Part shown: in pieces, positions 36,601 to 43,633 of the stretch
How the letters are laid out: each line of letters begins with the position of its first letter
How positions within the stretch are numbered: the stretch's first letter is position 1
Source of the DNA: Streptomyces griseiscabiei
Lineage (GTDB): Bacteria; Actinomycetota; Actinomycetes; Streptomycetales; Streptomycetaceae
Reading direction: 5' to 3'
DNA length: 64,000 nucleotides
Assembly: GCF_020010925.1 (NCBI RefSeq)
Contig: NZ_JAGJBZ010000001.1
Location: 1,426,001 to 1,490,000 of the forward strand
The notes under the pieces: model-generated
The model's input: only the letters and a program-made list of their open reading frames with translations
Told to the model about the DNA's origin: nothing
Databases searched by the model: none
Position numbers and translations under genes: made by a program

Positions 36601-37059
36601 ACCGTGGAAGACCACGACCCCCACACCGCCTGGCGGAACACGTGACCCATCTGAACCACCTGGGCGCACCACACGCCCCCACCACCTCCCCCGATCAGCA
36701 CACCCCGGCCACGGCGAGCGCGCCCGACGCCGATGCTCCGGGTCGCCGGTGATCTCGGGGACCCCGTCACCGCCGGGAAGGCCGTCGCGGTACGGCTCGA
36801 CGCGGCACGGCTCGACGCGGTCAGTCCGATGGTCGCCGAGCACGTCGAAAGCCGGGTTGACCGACCCCTGGGCGTGGAACGCGTTCCTGCAGCCCGGCTC
36901 GCCGTCGGTCCCCGGACGGGGAAGCCGCTCCGCCCGATCGACCGACTCCGGGCCTGGCCACAGTCGTCGAAGAGTCGCAAACCCCGCTTTCACGTATGGA
37001 GTCAGAGCAGTCACAGCACAAGTACCACTTCCGCACGAAGCCCGCGTACATGTCGGGCA

Positions 37060-37079
37060 GGGGGCGCAATCCTGCCCCC
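37060..37079 (+). promoter_or_regulatory. Hairpin in the leader of the second GAF-LuxR gene
   Basis: GGGGGC (37060-37065) pairs with GCCCCC (37074-37079) around an 8-nt loop, ending 20 bp before the ATG at 37100. It may influence translation of the regulator or be an attenuator. Confidence 0.35.
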
Positions 37080-37099
37080 GGGCAGATCGAGGTAGCCGC

Positions 37100-37963
37100 A
37101 TGACAGTGAAATCACCCCCCGTCCCGGACGACGACCGCCAGGTGAAACGTGGCGTCACCGCGTTACGGGACAGCACCGACGTGGACCTCGCCTTCGGCGG
37201 GGTCGTGGTCAGGGGACGGCACGCACAGCTCACCGAGTTCACGGGCAACTCCACCAACGCCCTGTTCGGTCTGACCCTCGGGTTCGGCATGGGGCTCGGT
37301 GGCAAGGTGGTGGCCCTGCAACGCCCCATCGCCGTCAACGACTACGCGAACTCCACGCAGATCAGCCACCATTACGACCTGATGGTCGCCGCGGAGGGCA
37401 TCCACGGCGTCGTCGCGGCACCCGTGGTGGTGAACCGCACGGTGCGGGCGGTCATGTACGGCGCGGTCCGCCGGTCCGTGGCCCTGGGCGACCGGACGGT
37501 CGACGCGGTCATGCAGTCCGCCCGGAACCTGGAACAGAACCTGGCGGTCCGGGACGAGGTGCTGCGCCGTCTCGACGCCCTCAACGAGCCCCCGGGGAAG
37601 GCCGACCGGTCGGCGGGTCCCACGTCTCCCCGGTGGGAGACGGTCCGTGAGGCGTACGCGGAGCTGCGGATCCTGGCCCAGCAGCTCACCGACGACGAGT
37701 TGCGCGACCGGGTCGTCGGCGTGTCCGACAGGCTGGCCACCGCCGCGGCCCCCGCCGCCCACCCGTTCAGCGGCCTCTCGTCACGGGAACTCGATGTGCT
37801 GTCCTGTGTCGCGCTGGGGCGGACCAACGCCGATGTGGCGGACGAACTCGGTCTGCGGGCCGAGACGGTGAAGAGCTATCTGCGCAGCGCCATGCGCCGG
37901 CTGGGCTGCCACACCCGGATGGAGACGGTCGTGACGGCCCGCCGTCTGGGGCTGCTGCCCTGA
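37100..37963 (+). CDS. GAF-LuxR transcriptional regulator with a TTA codon
   Basis: A 287-residue paralogue of the regulator at 34069: GAF-like domain (GFGMGLGGKVVALQRPIAVND), helical linker, then LuxR HTH (LSSRELDVLSCVALG...AETVKSYLRSAMRRLG). Codon 22 is TTA (GCG TTA CGG), so this copy too is expected to be bldA-dependent. It ends at a bidirectional terminator shared with the convergent ethylene-forming enzyme gene. A natural hypothesis is that the two regulators sense related ligands or form heterodimers. Confidence 0.85.
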   Translation: MTVKSPPVPDDDRQVKRGVTALRDSTDVDLAFGGVVVRGRHAQLTEFTGNSTNALFGLTLGFGMGLGGKVVALQRPIAVNDYANSTQISHHYDLMVAAEGIHGVVAAPVVVNRTVRAVMYGAVRRSVALGDRTVDAVMQSARNLEQNLAVRDEVLRRLDALNEPPGKADRSAGPTSPRWETVREAYAELRILAQQLTDDELRDRVVGVSDRLATAAAPAAHPFSGLSSRELDVLSCVALGRTNADVADELGLRAETVKSYLRSAMRRLGCHTRMETVVTARRLGLLP

Positions 37964-37988
37964 GTGACTCACGCGTGCGCACGCGCGA

Positions 37989-38016
37989 AAGCCGCCCGGC
38001 ACCGGCCGGGCGGCTT
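37989..38016. terminator. Bidirectional terminator between GAF-LuxR and EFE genes
   Basis: A perfect 12-bp stem AAGCCGCCCGGC (37989-38000) pairs with 38005-38016 around ACCG. It lies between two convergent genes, with AA/TT flanks at the stem base. Confidence 0.8.
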
Positions 38017-38026
38017 CGGTCGTGGT

Positions 38027-39070
38027 TCAGGAGGTGAGGGCTTCCTTGCGGAGGCGTTCGAGGACGGTGAGCCGGTCCTCGTTCTCTATGCGGGCGGTCG
38101 CGGTGCGCTCGGGGTAGCAGCGCATGAACATGTTGGTGAAGTGCGTGCCGTAGTGGATGAACTCGTCCTCCGCGCCGCCTTCCAGGGGCCGGGCGACGGC
38201 CTGGAAGGACGGCTCGTGGAAGTACGCGATGGTGTACCGCTCGCGGTCGGCAAGGCGGACCTTGTGCGGGGTGGAGAGGAGGATGTCACCGGTGATGAAC
38301 TGCATGATGTCGCCGGGGAAGACGGTGAACACCGAGGGGACCGGGGTGACGAAGGTCCAGGGTTCCTCGTTCTCGTACCGCCCGGCCATGGACTCGCCGG
38401 GCAGCCAGTTGCGTCCGCGGGTCTCGCCCTCCACCGGGGGACGGATGTAGAGGCCGCCGACGTCGTCCTGGACCGCGATGACGAGCAGACCGTAGTCGGT
38501 GTGGGAGCCGATGCCGCGCTCGGAGGTGGCGTCCGCGCGTGGGAAGCGCAGGACGCGCATGTGGTGCCAGCCGTCGTCGGTGAGCTTGGTGAAGTGGTCC
38601 ATGTCGTCCAGGCCGAGACCCAGGGCGACCAGTCGCAGCAGTTTCTCGCCGATGTCGCCGACGGTGCCCATGTACGCCTTCATGGCGTCGGCGTAACTCT
38701 GCGACGGCCAGGGCGCGGGACCGTGGCACGGCCATTTCCCGGCCACCCGGGCGTCGTCCTCGGGGATGTCGGGGCAGACGGTGAAGATCTCCGAGCCGTC
38801 CTTCTCCCCGGCCGTCTCCTCCTCACCGGACGCGACGTACCCGCTGTAGGTGAGGTCGGACACGTGCCCGGCCTTCTCCTTGAACGGGCGGCCGAAGAAC
38901 CCCCGGGAGGCGTCGAGGGCCCGCTCGGTGGCGGCTTCCTGTTCCGGTGTGGCCTGGATCTGGAAGATGCCGTCGGCCTGCCAGGCGGCGATCAGTGCCT
39001 GGCCGAGTGCCTTGTCCGTGTCACTGCCGTCAACCGTCGAGGGCAGTACGAAGGTCTGCAGTTCTGTCAT
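38027..39070 (-). CDS. efe: Ethylene-forming enzyme (2-oxoglutarate/Fe(II)-dependent)
   Basis: A 347-residue oxygenase very close to Pseudomonas syringae EFE, which converts 2-oxoglutarate to ethylene plus CO2 and hydroxylates L-arginine. Long stretches match the Pseudomonas protein as I recall it: VSDLTYSGYVASGEE, EIFTVC, GWHHMRVLRFP, HTDYGLLVIA, DDVGGLYIRPPVEGE, FTNMFMRCYP. Iron ligands H190, D192 and H269, 2-oxoglutarate arginine R278, and R172, E84 and R317 line up with H189, D191, H268, R277, R171, E84 and R316. The ATG at 39070 gives the family start MTELQTF. It lies 61 bp downstream of a response-regulator gene on the same strand. Confidence 0.88.
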   Translation of the reverse strand: MTELQTFVLPSTVDGSDTDKALGQALIAAWQADGIFQIQATPEQEAATERALDASRGFFGRPFKEKAGHVSDLTYSGYVASGEEETAGEKDGSEIFTVCPDIPEDDARVAGKWPCHGPAPWPSQSYADAMKAYMGTVGDIGEKLLRLVALGLGLDDMDHFTKLTDDGWHHMRVLRFPRADATSERGIGSHTDYGLLVIAVQDDVGGLYIRPPVEGETRGRNWLPGESMAGRYENEEPWTFVTPVPSVFTVFPGDIMQFITGDILLSTPHKVRLADRERYTIAYFHEPSFQAVARPLEGGAEDEFIHYGTHFTNMFMRCYPERTATARIENEDRLTVLERLRKEALTS

Positions 39071-39096
39071 GCCCTCACCCTGAACCGGACGCCCTT

Positions 39097-39119
39097 CGTC
39101 CACTACCCCCGACTGAGGG
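39097..39119 (-). promoter_or_regulatory. CCCTCAGTCGGGGGTAG element upstream of the EFE gene
   Basis: On the minus strand CCCTCAGTCGGGGGTAG followed by TGGACG ends 26 bp before the EFE ATG. The near-identical element at 35191-35214 precedes the 94-residue/SCO6745 operon, implying a common regulator, possibly one of the LuxR-type proteins nearby. Confidence 0.45.
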
Positions 39120-39131
39120 ACCGACGGCGGG

Positions 39132-39791
39132 TCAGGGCTCCGTCAGGCCCGTGCGGATGGCGTAGCGGGTGAGTTCCAGACGGTCGCGCAGGCCCAGTTT
39201 GTGCAGGAGGTTGGCGCGGTGGCGTTCGACGGTCTTGGCGCTGATGACGAGGAGGCGGGCGATCTCCTTGGAGGTGTGGCCCTCGGCGACGAGTTTGAGG
39301 ATCTCCTCCTCCCGCTCGGTGATGGGGCGTTCGGGGAGCCGGTCACCGGTACGGGCACGGTCGAGGTAGGTGCGGATGAGGGTGGTCTCGGCACCGGGGT
39401 AGATGAAGGGTTCGTCGCGGAGGGCGGCGCGGCAGGCCTCGACGAGATCGCGGTCGGCGACCGACTTGGGGACGTAGCCGGAGGCGCCTGCCTTCAGGGC
39501 CTCGAAGAAGTACTGCTCGTTGTCGTACATCGTCAGCATCAGCGTCCGCGGTTCGGGCCGCAGCCGGGACAGTTCGCGGGCCGCCTGCAGTCCGGTCCGG
39601 TGGGGCATCGCGATGTCGAGGACGGCCAGATCGATGTCGCCCTCGCGGGCCCGCGCGACCGCCTCCACACCGTCGGCGGCCTCCGCCACGACCGTCAGAT
39701 CGGGCTGGGCGTCGAGGATGAGACGCACGCCCTGGCGGACGAGGGCGTGGTCGTCGGCGAGGAGGATGCGGGCCGGGGCGGGCCGGGTCAT
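39132..39791 (-). CDS. NarL/LuxR-type response regulator
   Basis: A 219-residue response regulator: receiver domain with acidic pocket ADD and phospho-acceptor D59 (AVLDIAMP), K at SGYVPKS, then a LuxR HTH (ITEREEEILKLVAEG...AKTVERHRANLLHKLG). The ATG at 39791 overlaps the kinase stop (ATGA). It is the immediate upstream neighbour of the EFE gene on the same strand, so read-through or direct control of EFE is plausible. Confidence 0.88.
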   Translation of the reverse strand: MTRPAPARILLADDHALVRQGVRLILDAQPDLTVVAEAADGVEAVARAREGDIDLAVLDIAMPHRTGLQAARELSRLRPEPRTLMLTMYDNEQYFFEALKAGASGYVPKSVADRDLVEACRAALRDEPFIYPGAETTLIRTYLDRARTGDRLPERPITEREEEILKLVAEGHTSKEIARLLVISAKTVERHRANLLHKLGLRDRLELTRYAIRTGLTEP

Positions 39792-40804
39792 CGCGCGGTT
39801 TCCGGGACGCGGTCGGTGACGGGGCCGAGGCCGGCGGTGGGGGTGTCGTCGCCGGTGGGGGCGAGGGCGGCGGTCGTGGCGTGCAGGATGATCTCCGTTC
39901 CTCCTCGGGAGGCGGTGCCGATGGTCAGATCGGCGCCGATGAGCAGGGCCCGCTCGCGCATGCCGTTGAGGCCGGCTCCCTCGGGCGCGGCGGCGATACC
40001 GCGTCCGTCGTCCCGTATCAGCAGGGCGATGCGGCCGTCCGGCAGGGGGCGCAGATGGATCTCGGCGCGGGTGGCGCCGGCGTGGCGGGCGGTGTTGGTG
40101 AGGCCCTCCTGCGCGATGCGGTAGAGGACGAGTTCGGTGTCGGGGTCCAGGCGGGGCAGACCCGGGGTGATGTGGGCGGTGACCCGCAGCCGTGCGGTGG
40201 TGAACTCCGCGGTGAGGGCGCGCAGGGCGCTGTGCAGGCCCAGTTCTTCGAGGACGCCGGGGCGCAGTCGGCGCGCGATGCGGCGTATCTCCTCCAGGCC
40301 CGCGCGGGTGGTCTCCTGTGCCTGCCGCAGATCGGTGCGTACGGCGCGCGGCGCGAGGTCGGCGGCGTGGCTGAGCTGGAGGAGCACGGCGGTGAGGGTC
40401 TGCCCGACCTCGTCGTGGAGCTCGCGCGCCAGGCGCCGGCGTTCGGCCTCCTGCGCGGACAGGGCACGGCCCGAACTCGTGGCACGCTCCGCTTCGAGGC
40501 GGGCCAGCATGGCGTTGAACGACTTGGTGAGTTCGGCGATCTCGACCGGCCCGGTGACGGTGGTCCGGCTGCCGGGTCTCAGGAGGTCGGCGGTGGTCAT
40601 GGCCCGGGTCAGCCGGCCGAGGGGGGCCAGCCCGACCCGCAGCAGGACGGCGTTCGCGATCAGCATCACGCCCAGCCCGGCGAGCAGCACCAGGGCCTCG
40701 CCGAACAGCACGGGCGTGGAGACGGTGACCGGGCCCAGGAGCAGCAGGACGGCGACCAGGAGCACGGCCGCGTTGGACAGGAAGATCCGCCAGTACAGCG
40801 ACAT
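39788..40804 (-). CDS. Two-component sensor histidine kinase
   Basis: A 338-residue NarX/DesK-type kinase. Two hydrophobic helices (about 8-28 and 36-58) with almost no external loop suggest intramembrane sensing; then a HAMP domain (about 55-105), HisKA_3 with H130 in RELHDEVGQT and a HATPase domain (TNTARHAG, DDGRGI, GLNGMRERA). The ATG at 40804 has GGAGG upstream and gives MSLYWRIF. It partners the overlapping response regulator. The signal is unknown. Confidence 0.86.
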   Translation of the reverse strand: MSLYWRIFLSNAAVLLVAVLLLLGPVTVSTPVLFGEALVLLAGLGVMLIANAVLLRVGLAPLGRLTRAMTTADLLRPGSRTTVTGPVEIAELTKSFNAMLARLEAERATSSGRALSAQEAERRRLARELHDEVGQTLTAVLLQLSHAADLAPRAVRTDLRQAQETTRAGLEEIRRIARRLRPGVLEELGLHSALRALTAEFTTARLRVTAHITPGLPRLDPDTELVLYRIAQEGLTNTARHAGATRAEIHLRPLPDGRIALLIRDDGRGIAAAPEGAGLNGMRERALLIGADLTIGTASRGGTEIILHATTAALAPTGDDTPTAGLGPVTDRVPETAR

Positions 40805-40985
40805 GCCTCCATGCTCCCTCCACGGCTCCGGGCCCACTGCCCCGCCCCACCCTTTCCGTCGCGTACCGGCCCTGTCCATCCGTGCTGACACCCATATGCC
40901 CGGCCTCTTCGCGGATGGCAACATGTCCCCTCGTCACGCCCGGTCACCCCGTTCGACACGGGTGTGTGCGGCGCCGCTGTCGCAA

Positions 40986-41045
40986 AGTGCCACGAGCGTT
41001 CCACGCAGAGTTCCACGCAAGGCTCCACGCAGAGTTCTACGAAGA
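40986..41045. repeat. 12-bp tandem repeats upstream of the antiporter pair
   Basis: Five 12-bp units, the middle three near-identical (GTTCCACGCAGA, GTTCCACGCAAG, GCTCCACGCAGA) and the outer two degenerate, occupy the divergent region between the sensor kinase and the KhtT-like gene. Iterated regulator binding sites or a hypervariable spacer are possible. Nothing else is recognisable in 40805-41057. Confidence 0.7.
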
Positions 41046-41057
41046 GGGGGAGGGGTT

Positions 41058-41543
41058 GTGCCTGCCGGCCGGATGAGCACCACACCCTTGCCGGGGATCG
41101 GTGTCCAGTACGACCTGACCACCCGGGAGCACCGTCATCTGTCGGTGATCGCGCACCGGGACGGCACCAGGACGGTGAACGTCTACCGGGCCGACGACCC
41201 GGACGCCTGCGCCCAGGCGCTGCATCTGACGGAACCGGAGAGCGCGCTGCTGATCGACGCGCTCTCCCCCGGCCATCACAGTCCGAACCTGCTCTCCACG
41301 ACCGACCTCGGGCTGGTGGCGGAGCGGATCGAGCTGGCGTCCACGTCGTACTGGAACGGCCGGGTCCTCGGTGACACCCGGATGCGGACCGAGACGGGTG
41401 TCTCGATCGTGGCCGTGCTGCGCCGGGCCCAGGCGATCCCCTCCCCCACTCCGGACTTCCGCCTCGCGGGCGGTGACACGCTCATCGTGATCGGCACCCG
41501 GGAGGGTGTGGAGTCGGCCGCCGCGATACTCGGGCGGACGTGA
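41058..41543 (+). CDS. TrkA-C (RCK_C) domain regulatory subunit of a cation/proton antiporter, KhtT-like
   Basis: A 161-residue cytoplasmic protein: an N-terminal domain opening PLPGIGVQYDLTTREHR, then a TrkA-C domain (LGLVAERIEL...GDTRMRTETGVSIVAVLRR, GGDTLIVIGTREGVES). KhtT-type subunits gate a membrane antiporter, and RCK_C domains can bind cyclic di-AMP. The GTG at 41058 is preferred because GGGGGAGG lies 5 bases upstream; the ATG at 41073 has no such site. The antiporter gene starts 7 bp after its stop. Confidence 0.8.
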   Translation: MPAGRMSTTPLPGIGVQYDLTTREHRHLSVIAHRDGTRTVNVYRADDPDACAQALHLTEPESALLIDALSPGHHSPNLLSTTDLGLVAERIELASTSYWNGRVLGDTRMRTETGVSIVAVLRRAQAIPSPTPDFRLAGGDTLIVIGTREGVESAAAILGRT

Positions 41544-41550
41544 CCCCACC

Positions 41551-42813
41551 ATGCACCTCGCCACACACGTCACCGCGCACCCGGCCCTGCAGCAGCTCTC
41601 CGCCGAGTCGGCGTCGTCGGGACACTCCTCCGCCGTCTTCCTGATCGAGTTCGGCGCGATCATCCTCGGGCTGGGGCTGCTGGGCCGGCTCGCCGGGCGT
41701 CTGCAGTTCTCCCCGATCCCGCTCTATCTCCTGGCCGGTCTCGCCTTCGGGGAGGGCGGGCTGCTGCCACTGGGCACCAGCGAGGAGTTCGTGGCGATCG
41801 GCGCCGAGATCGGCGTGATCCTGCTGCTGCTCATGCTCGGCCTCGAATACACGGCGAGCGATCTCGTCTCCAACCTCAAGACCCAGTACCCCGCCGGGCT
41901 CGTCGACGCCACCCTCAACGCCCTGCCCGGTGCCGCCATGGCCCTGCTGCTCGGCTGGGGCCCCGTCGCCGCCGTCGTCCTCGCCGGCGTCACCTGGATC
42001 TCCTCCTCCGGCGTCATCGCCAAGGTCCTCGGCGACCTCGGACGGCTCGGCAACCGCGAGACACCGGTCATCCTGAGCATCCTCGTCCTCGAAGACCTCT
42101 CGATGGCCGTCTATCTGCCGATCCTGACCGCGCTGGTCGCCGGTACGAGCCTCGCGGCGGGCAGTGTCACCCTGGCCATCGCCCTCTCCGTCGCGGGGCT
42201 CGTCCTGCTGGTCGCCGTCCGCTACGGGCGGCACATCTCCCGCTTCGTCTCCAGCGACGACCCCGAGAAGCTGCTGCTCGTCGTCCTCGGGCTGACCCTG
42301 CTGGTCGCCGGGGTCGCCCAGCAGCTCCAGGTGTCGGCCGCCGTCGGCGCGTTCCTCGTCGGCATCGCGCTCTCCGGTGAGGTCGCCGAGGGGGCGCACG
42401 GTCTGCTGGCGCCGCTGCGGGATCTGTTCGCCGCCGTGTTCTTCGTCTTCTTCGGCCTGCACACCGACCCGGCCAGCATCCCGCCCGTACTGCTGCCCGC
42501 GCTCGCCCTCGCCGTCGTCACGGCGGCCACGAAGATCGCCACCGGCTACTGGGCGGCGAAACGGGCGGGCGTGGCGGCGAAGGGCCGCTGGCGGGCGGGC
42601 GGCACCCTCGTCGCCCGCGGCGAGTTCTCCATCGTCATCGCCGGCCTCGCCGTCACCGCCGGCATCGAACCCTCCCTCGGCCCGCTGGCCACCGCGTACG
42701 TCCTCATCCTGGTCGTCGTCGGCCCGCTGACCGCCCGGTACACCGAGCCGGTCGCCTCCTGGTACGTCCGGCGCCGCGCCCCGCGCCAGGAGGCCGCCGC
42801 TACCGCCGAGTGA
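41551..42813 (+). CDS. Cation:proton antiporter, CPA2/KhtU-like
   Basis: A 420-residue inner-membrane antiporter with about 12 hydrophobic helices. LLAGLAFGEGGLLPL, LLLLMLGLEYTASDL, TWISSSGVIAKVLGD, ILVLEDLSMAVYLP and FVFFGLHTDP are CPA2 landmarks, and the ED pair likely carries the ion-exchange acid. No C-terminal TrkA-N domain is attached; regulation is supplied by the separate upstream subunit, as in KhtTU. It probably exports K+ or Na+ in exchange for protons. Its stop overlaps the convergent VOC gene by 14 bp. Confidence 0.86.
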   Translation: MHLATHVTAHPALQQLSAESASSGHSSAVFLIEFGAIILGLGLLGRLAGRLQFSPIPLYLLAGLAFGEGGLLPLGTSEEFVAIGAEIGVILLLLMLGLEYTASDLVSNLKTQYPAGLVDATLNALPGAAMALLLGWGPVAAVVLAGVTWISSSGVIAKVLGDLGRLGNRETPVILSILVLEDLSMAVYLPILTALVAGTSLAAGSVTLAIALSVAGLVLLVAVRYGRHISRFVSSDDPEKLLLVVLGLTLLVAGVAQQLQVSAAVGAFLVGIALSGEVAEGAHGLLAPLRDLFAAVFFVFFGLHTDPASIPPVLLPALALAVVTAATKIATGYWAAKRAGVAAKGRWRAGGTLVARGEFSIVIAGLAVTAGIEPSLGPLATAYVLILVVVGPLTARYTEPVASWYVRRRAPRQEAAATAE

Positions 42814-43585
42814 GCCGCCGAGGACGCATCCCGAGGCCGCGGATCACCGTCGTGGGCGGGGTGCCCCCGGTCAGCAGGAGCTCGGTGATCCGGTCCGCCG
42901 GGCCGGAGGTGAAGTGCACATGGCCGCCGGGCAGCGGCACGACCGTCTCCCCCGGCTCACCGGGGGCGGCGGGGACGCCGGTGAGCCGGCTCAGCCAGGC
43001 CGCGGCCCCCGCCGGGTCGGGCGTCTCGACGACGAACCCGGCGAGGTCGTGCTCGCCCCGGTTGCCCCCGCCGCCCCGGTAGGTGTCGAGGATGACCTGC
43101 CGGCCGGGGGTGTACGTGATGAAGAACGGCGCCCAGCGCGGGGCGTCGAGCAGGAACGCCTCCCGGAACGACACGGGCGAGCCCTCCCGGGCGAAGGTCA
43201 GCAGCTCGACCTCGTGGCCGTCGCGCCGCAGCCGCTCGGCGGTCGCGGCGACGTCGGTGACATGGACGGCGAAGTTGAGCGCACCGCCGCCCGCCGTGAG
43301 GAGTTCGTCGACGAAGGGCATCAGGGGTGCCATCGCACCGCCGTACGGGGACCGGGCGAACTCGGTCCGGTCCACGACGGTGAGGATCTCGACGTACCGC
43401 ACGTCCAGCCGCCACGCGCCGTTCCGGAAGCCCAGGTACGGCGGGTTGGCGTGCCCGGGAAGCCCGGCGGACGCGTAGGCGGCCACCGCCGACTCCACCT
43501 CCGGCACACAGTGCAGGAGATGATCGAACTCCGGTGACTCCACAGCCGCCACAGCCGTCGTGGGCTCAGGTGACGCCGATGCCAT
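42800..43585 (-). CDS. VOC family (glyoxalase-like) protein
   Basis: A 261-residue cytoplasmic protein with a glyoxalase-like double betaalphabetabetabeta fold: FDHLLHCVPEVESAV at the N-terminus, WRLDVRYVEILTV, then a second module (HDLAGFVVETPDPAGAAAWL...PLPGGHVHF). Substrate unknown. AAGGGGAG precedes the ATG, but the same bases form one arm of a perfect 19-bp hairpin (43592-43633), so translation may be controlled. It lies 34 bp downstream of an AraC-family gene on the same strand. Confidence 0.76.
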   Translation of the reverse strand: MASASPEPTTAVAAVESPEFDHLLHCVPEVESAVAAYASAGLPGHANPPYLGFRNGAWRLDVRYVEILTVVDRTEFARSPYGGAMAPLMPFVDELLTAGGGALNFAVHVTDVAATAERLRRDGHEVELLTFAREGSPVSFREAFLLDAPRWAPFFITYTPGRQVILDTYRGGGGNRGEHDLAGFVVETPDPAGAAAWLSRLTGVPAAPGEPGETVVPLPGGHVHFTSGPADRITELLLTGGTPPTTVIRGLGMRPRRLTRR

Positions 43586-43591
43586 GCCGCA

Positions 43592-43633
43592 CTCCCCTTC
43601 AGTAGTTAGGTAACCCTAACTACTGAAGGGGAG
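43592..43633 (-). promoter_or_regulatory. Perfect 19-bp inverted repeat covering the VOC RBS and AraC stop
   Basis: CTCCCCTTCAGTAGTTAGG (43592-43610) is exactly complementary to 43615-43633, with loop TAAC. On the minus-strand transcript the 5' arm includes the AraC stop codon and the 3' arm the GAAGGGGAG ribosome-binding site of the VOC gene. It can act as a DNA operator, a terminator of the AraC gene, or an RNA lid on VOC translation. Confidence 0.8.

Noticed and set aside
36733..37095. A 120-codon plus-strand ORF upstream of the second GAF-LuxR gene
   Set aside because: It has no RBS, becomes serine/arginine-rich in its second half like a shadow frame, and would end 5 bp before the regulator without any family signal.
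43592..43633. Iron box (DmdR1/IdeR site) in the TTAGG...CCTAA palindrome
   Set aside because: The half-sites are separated by 4 bases rather than the 9 of the 19-bp iron box, and the flanking genes have no iron-related function.
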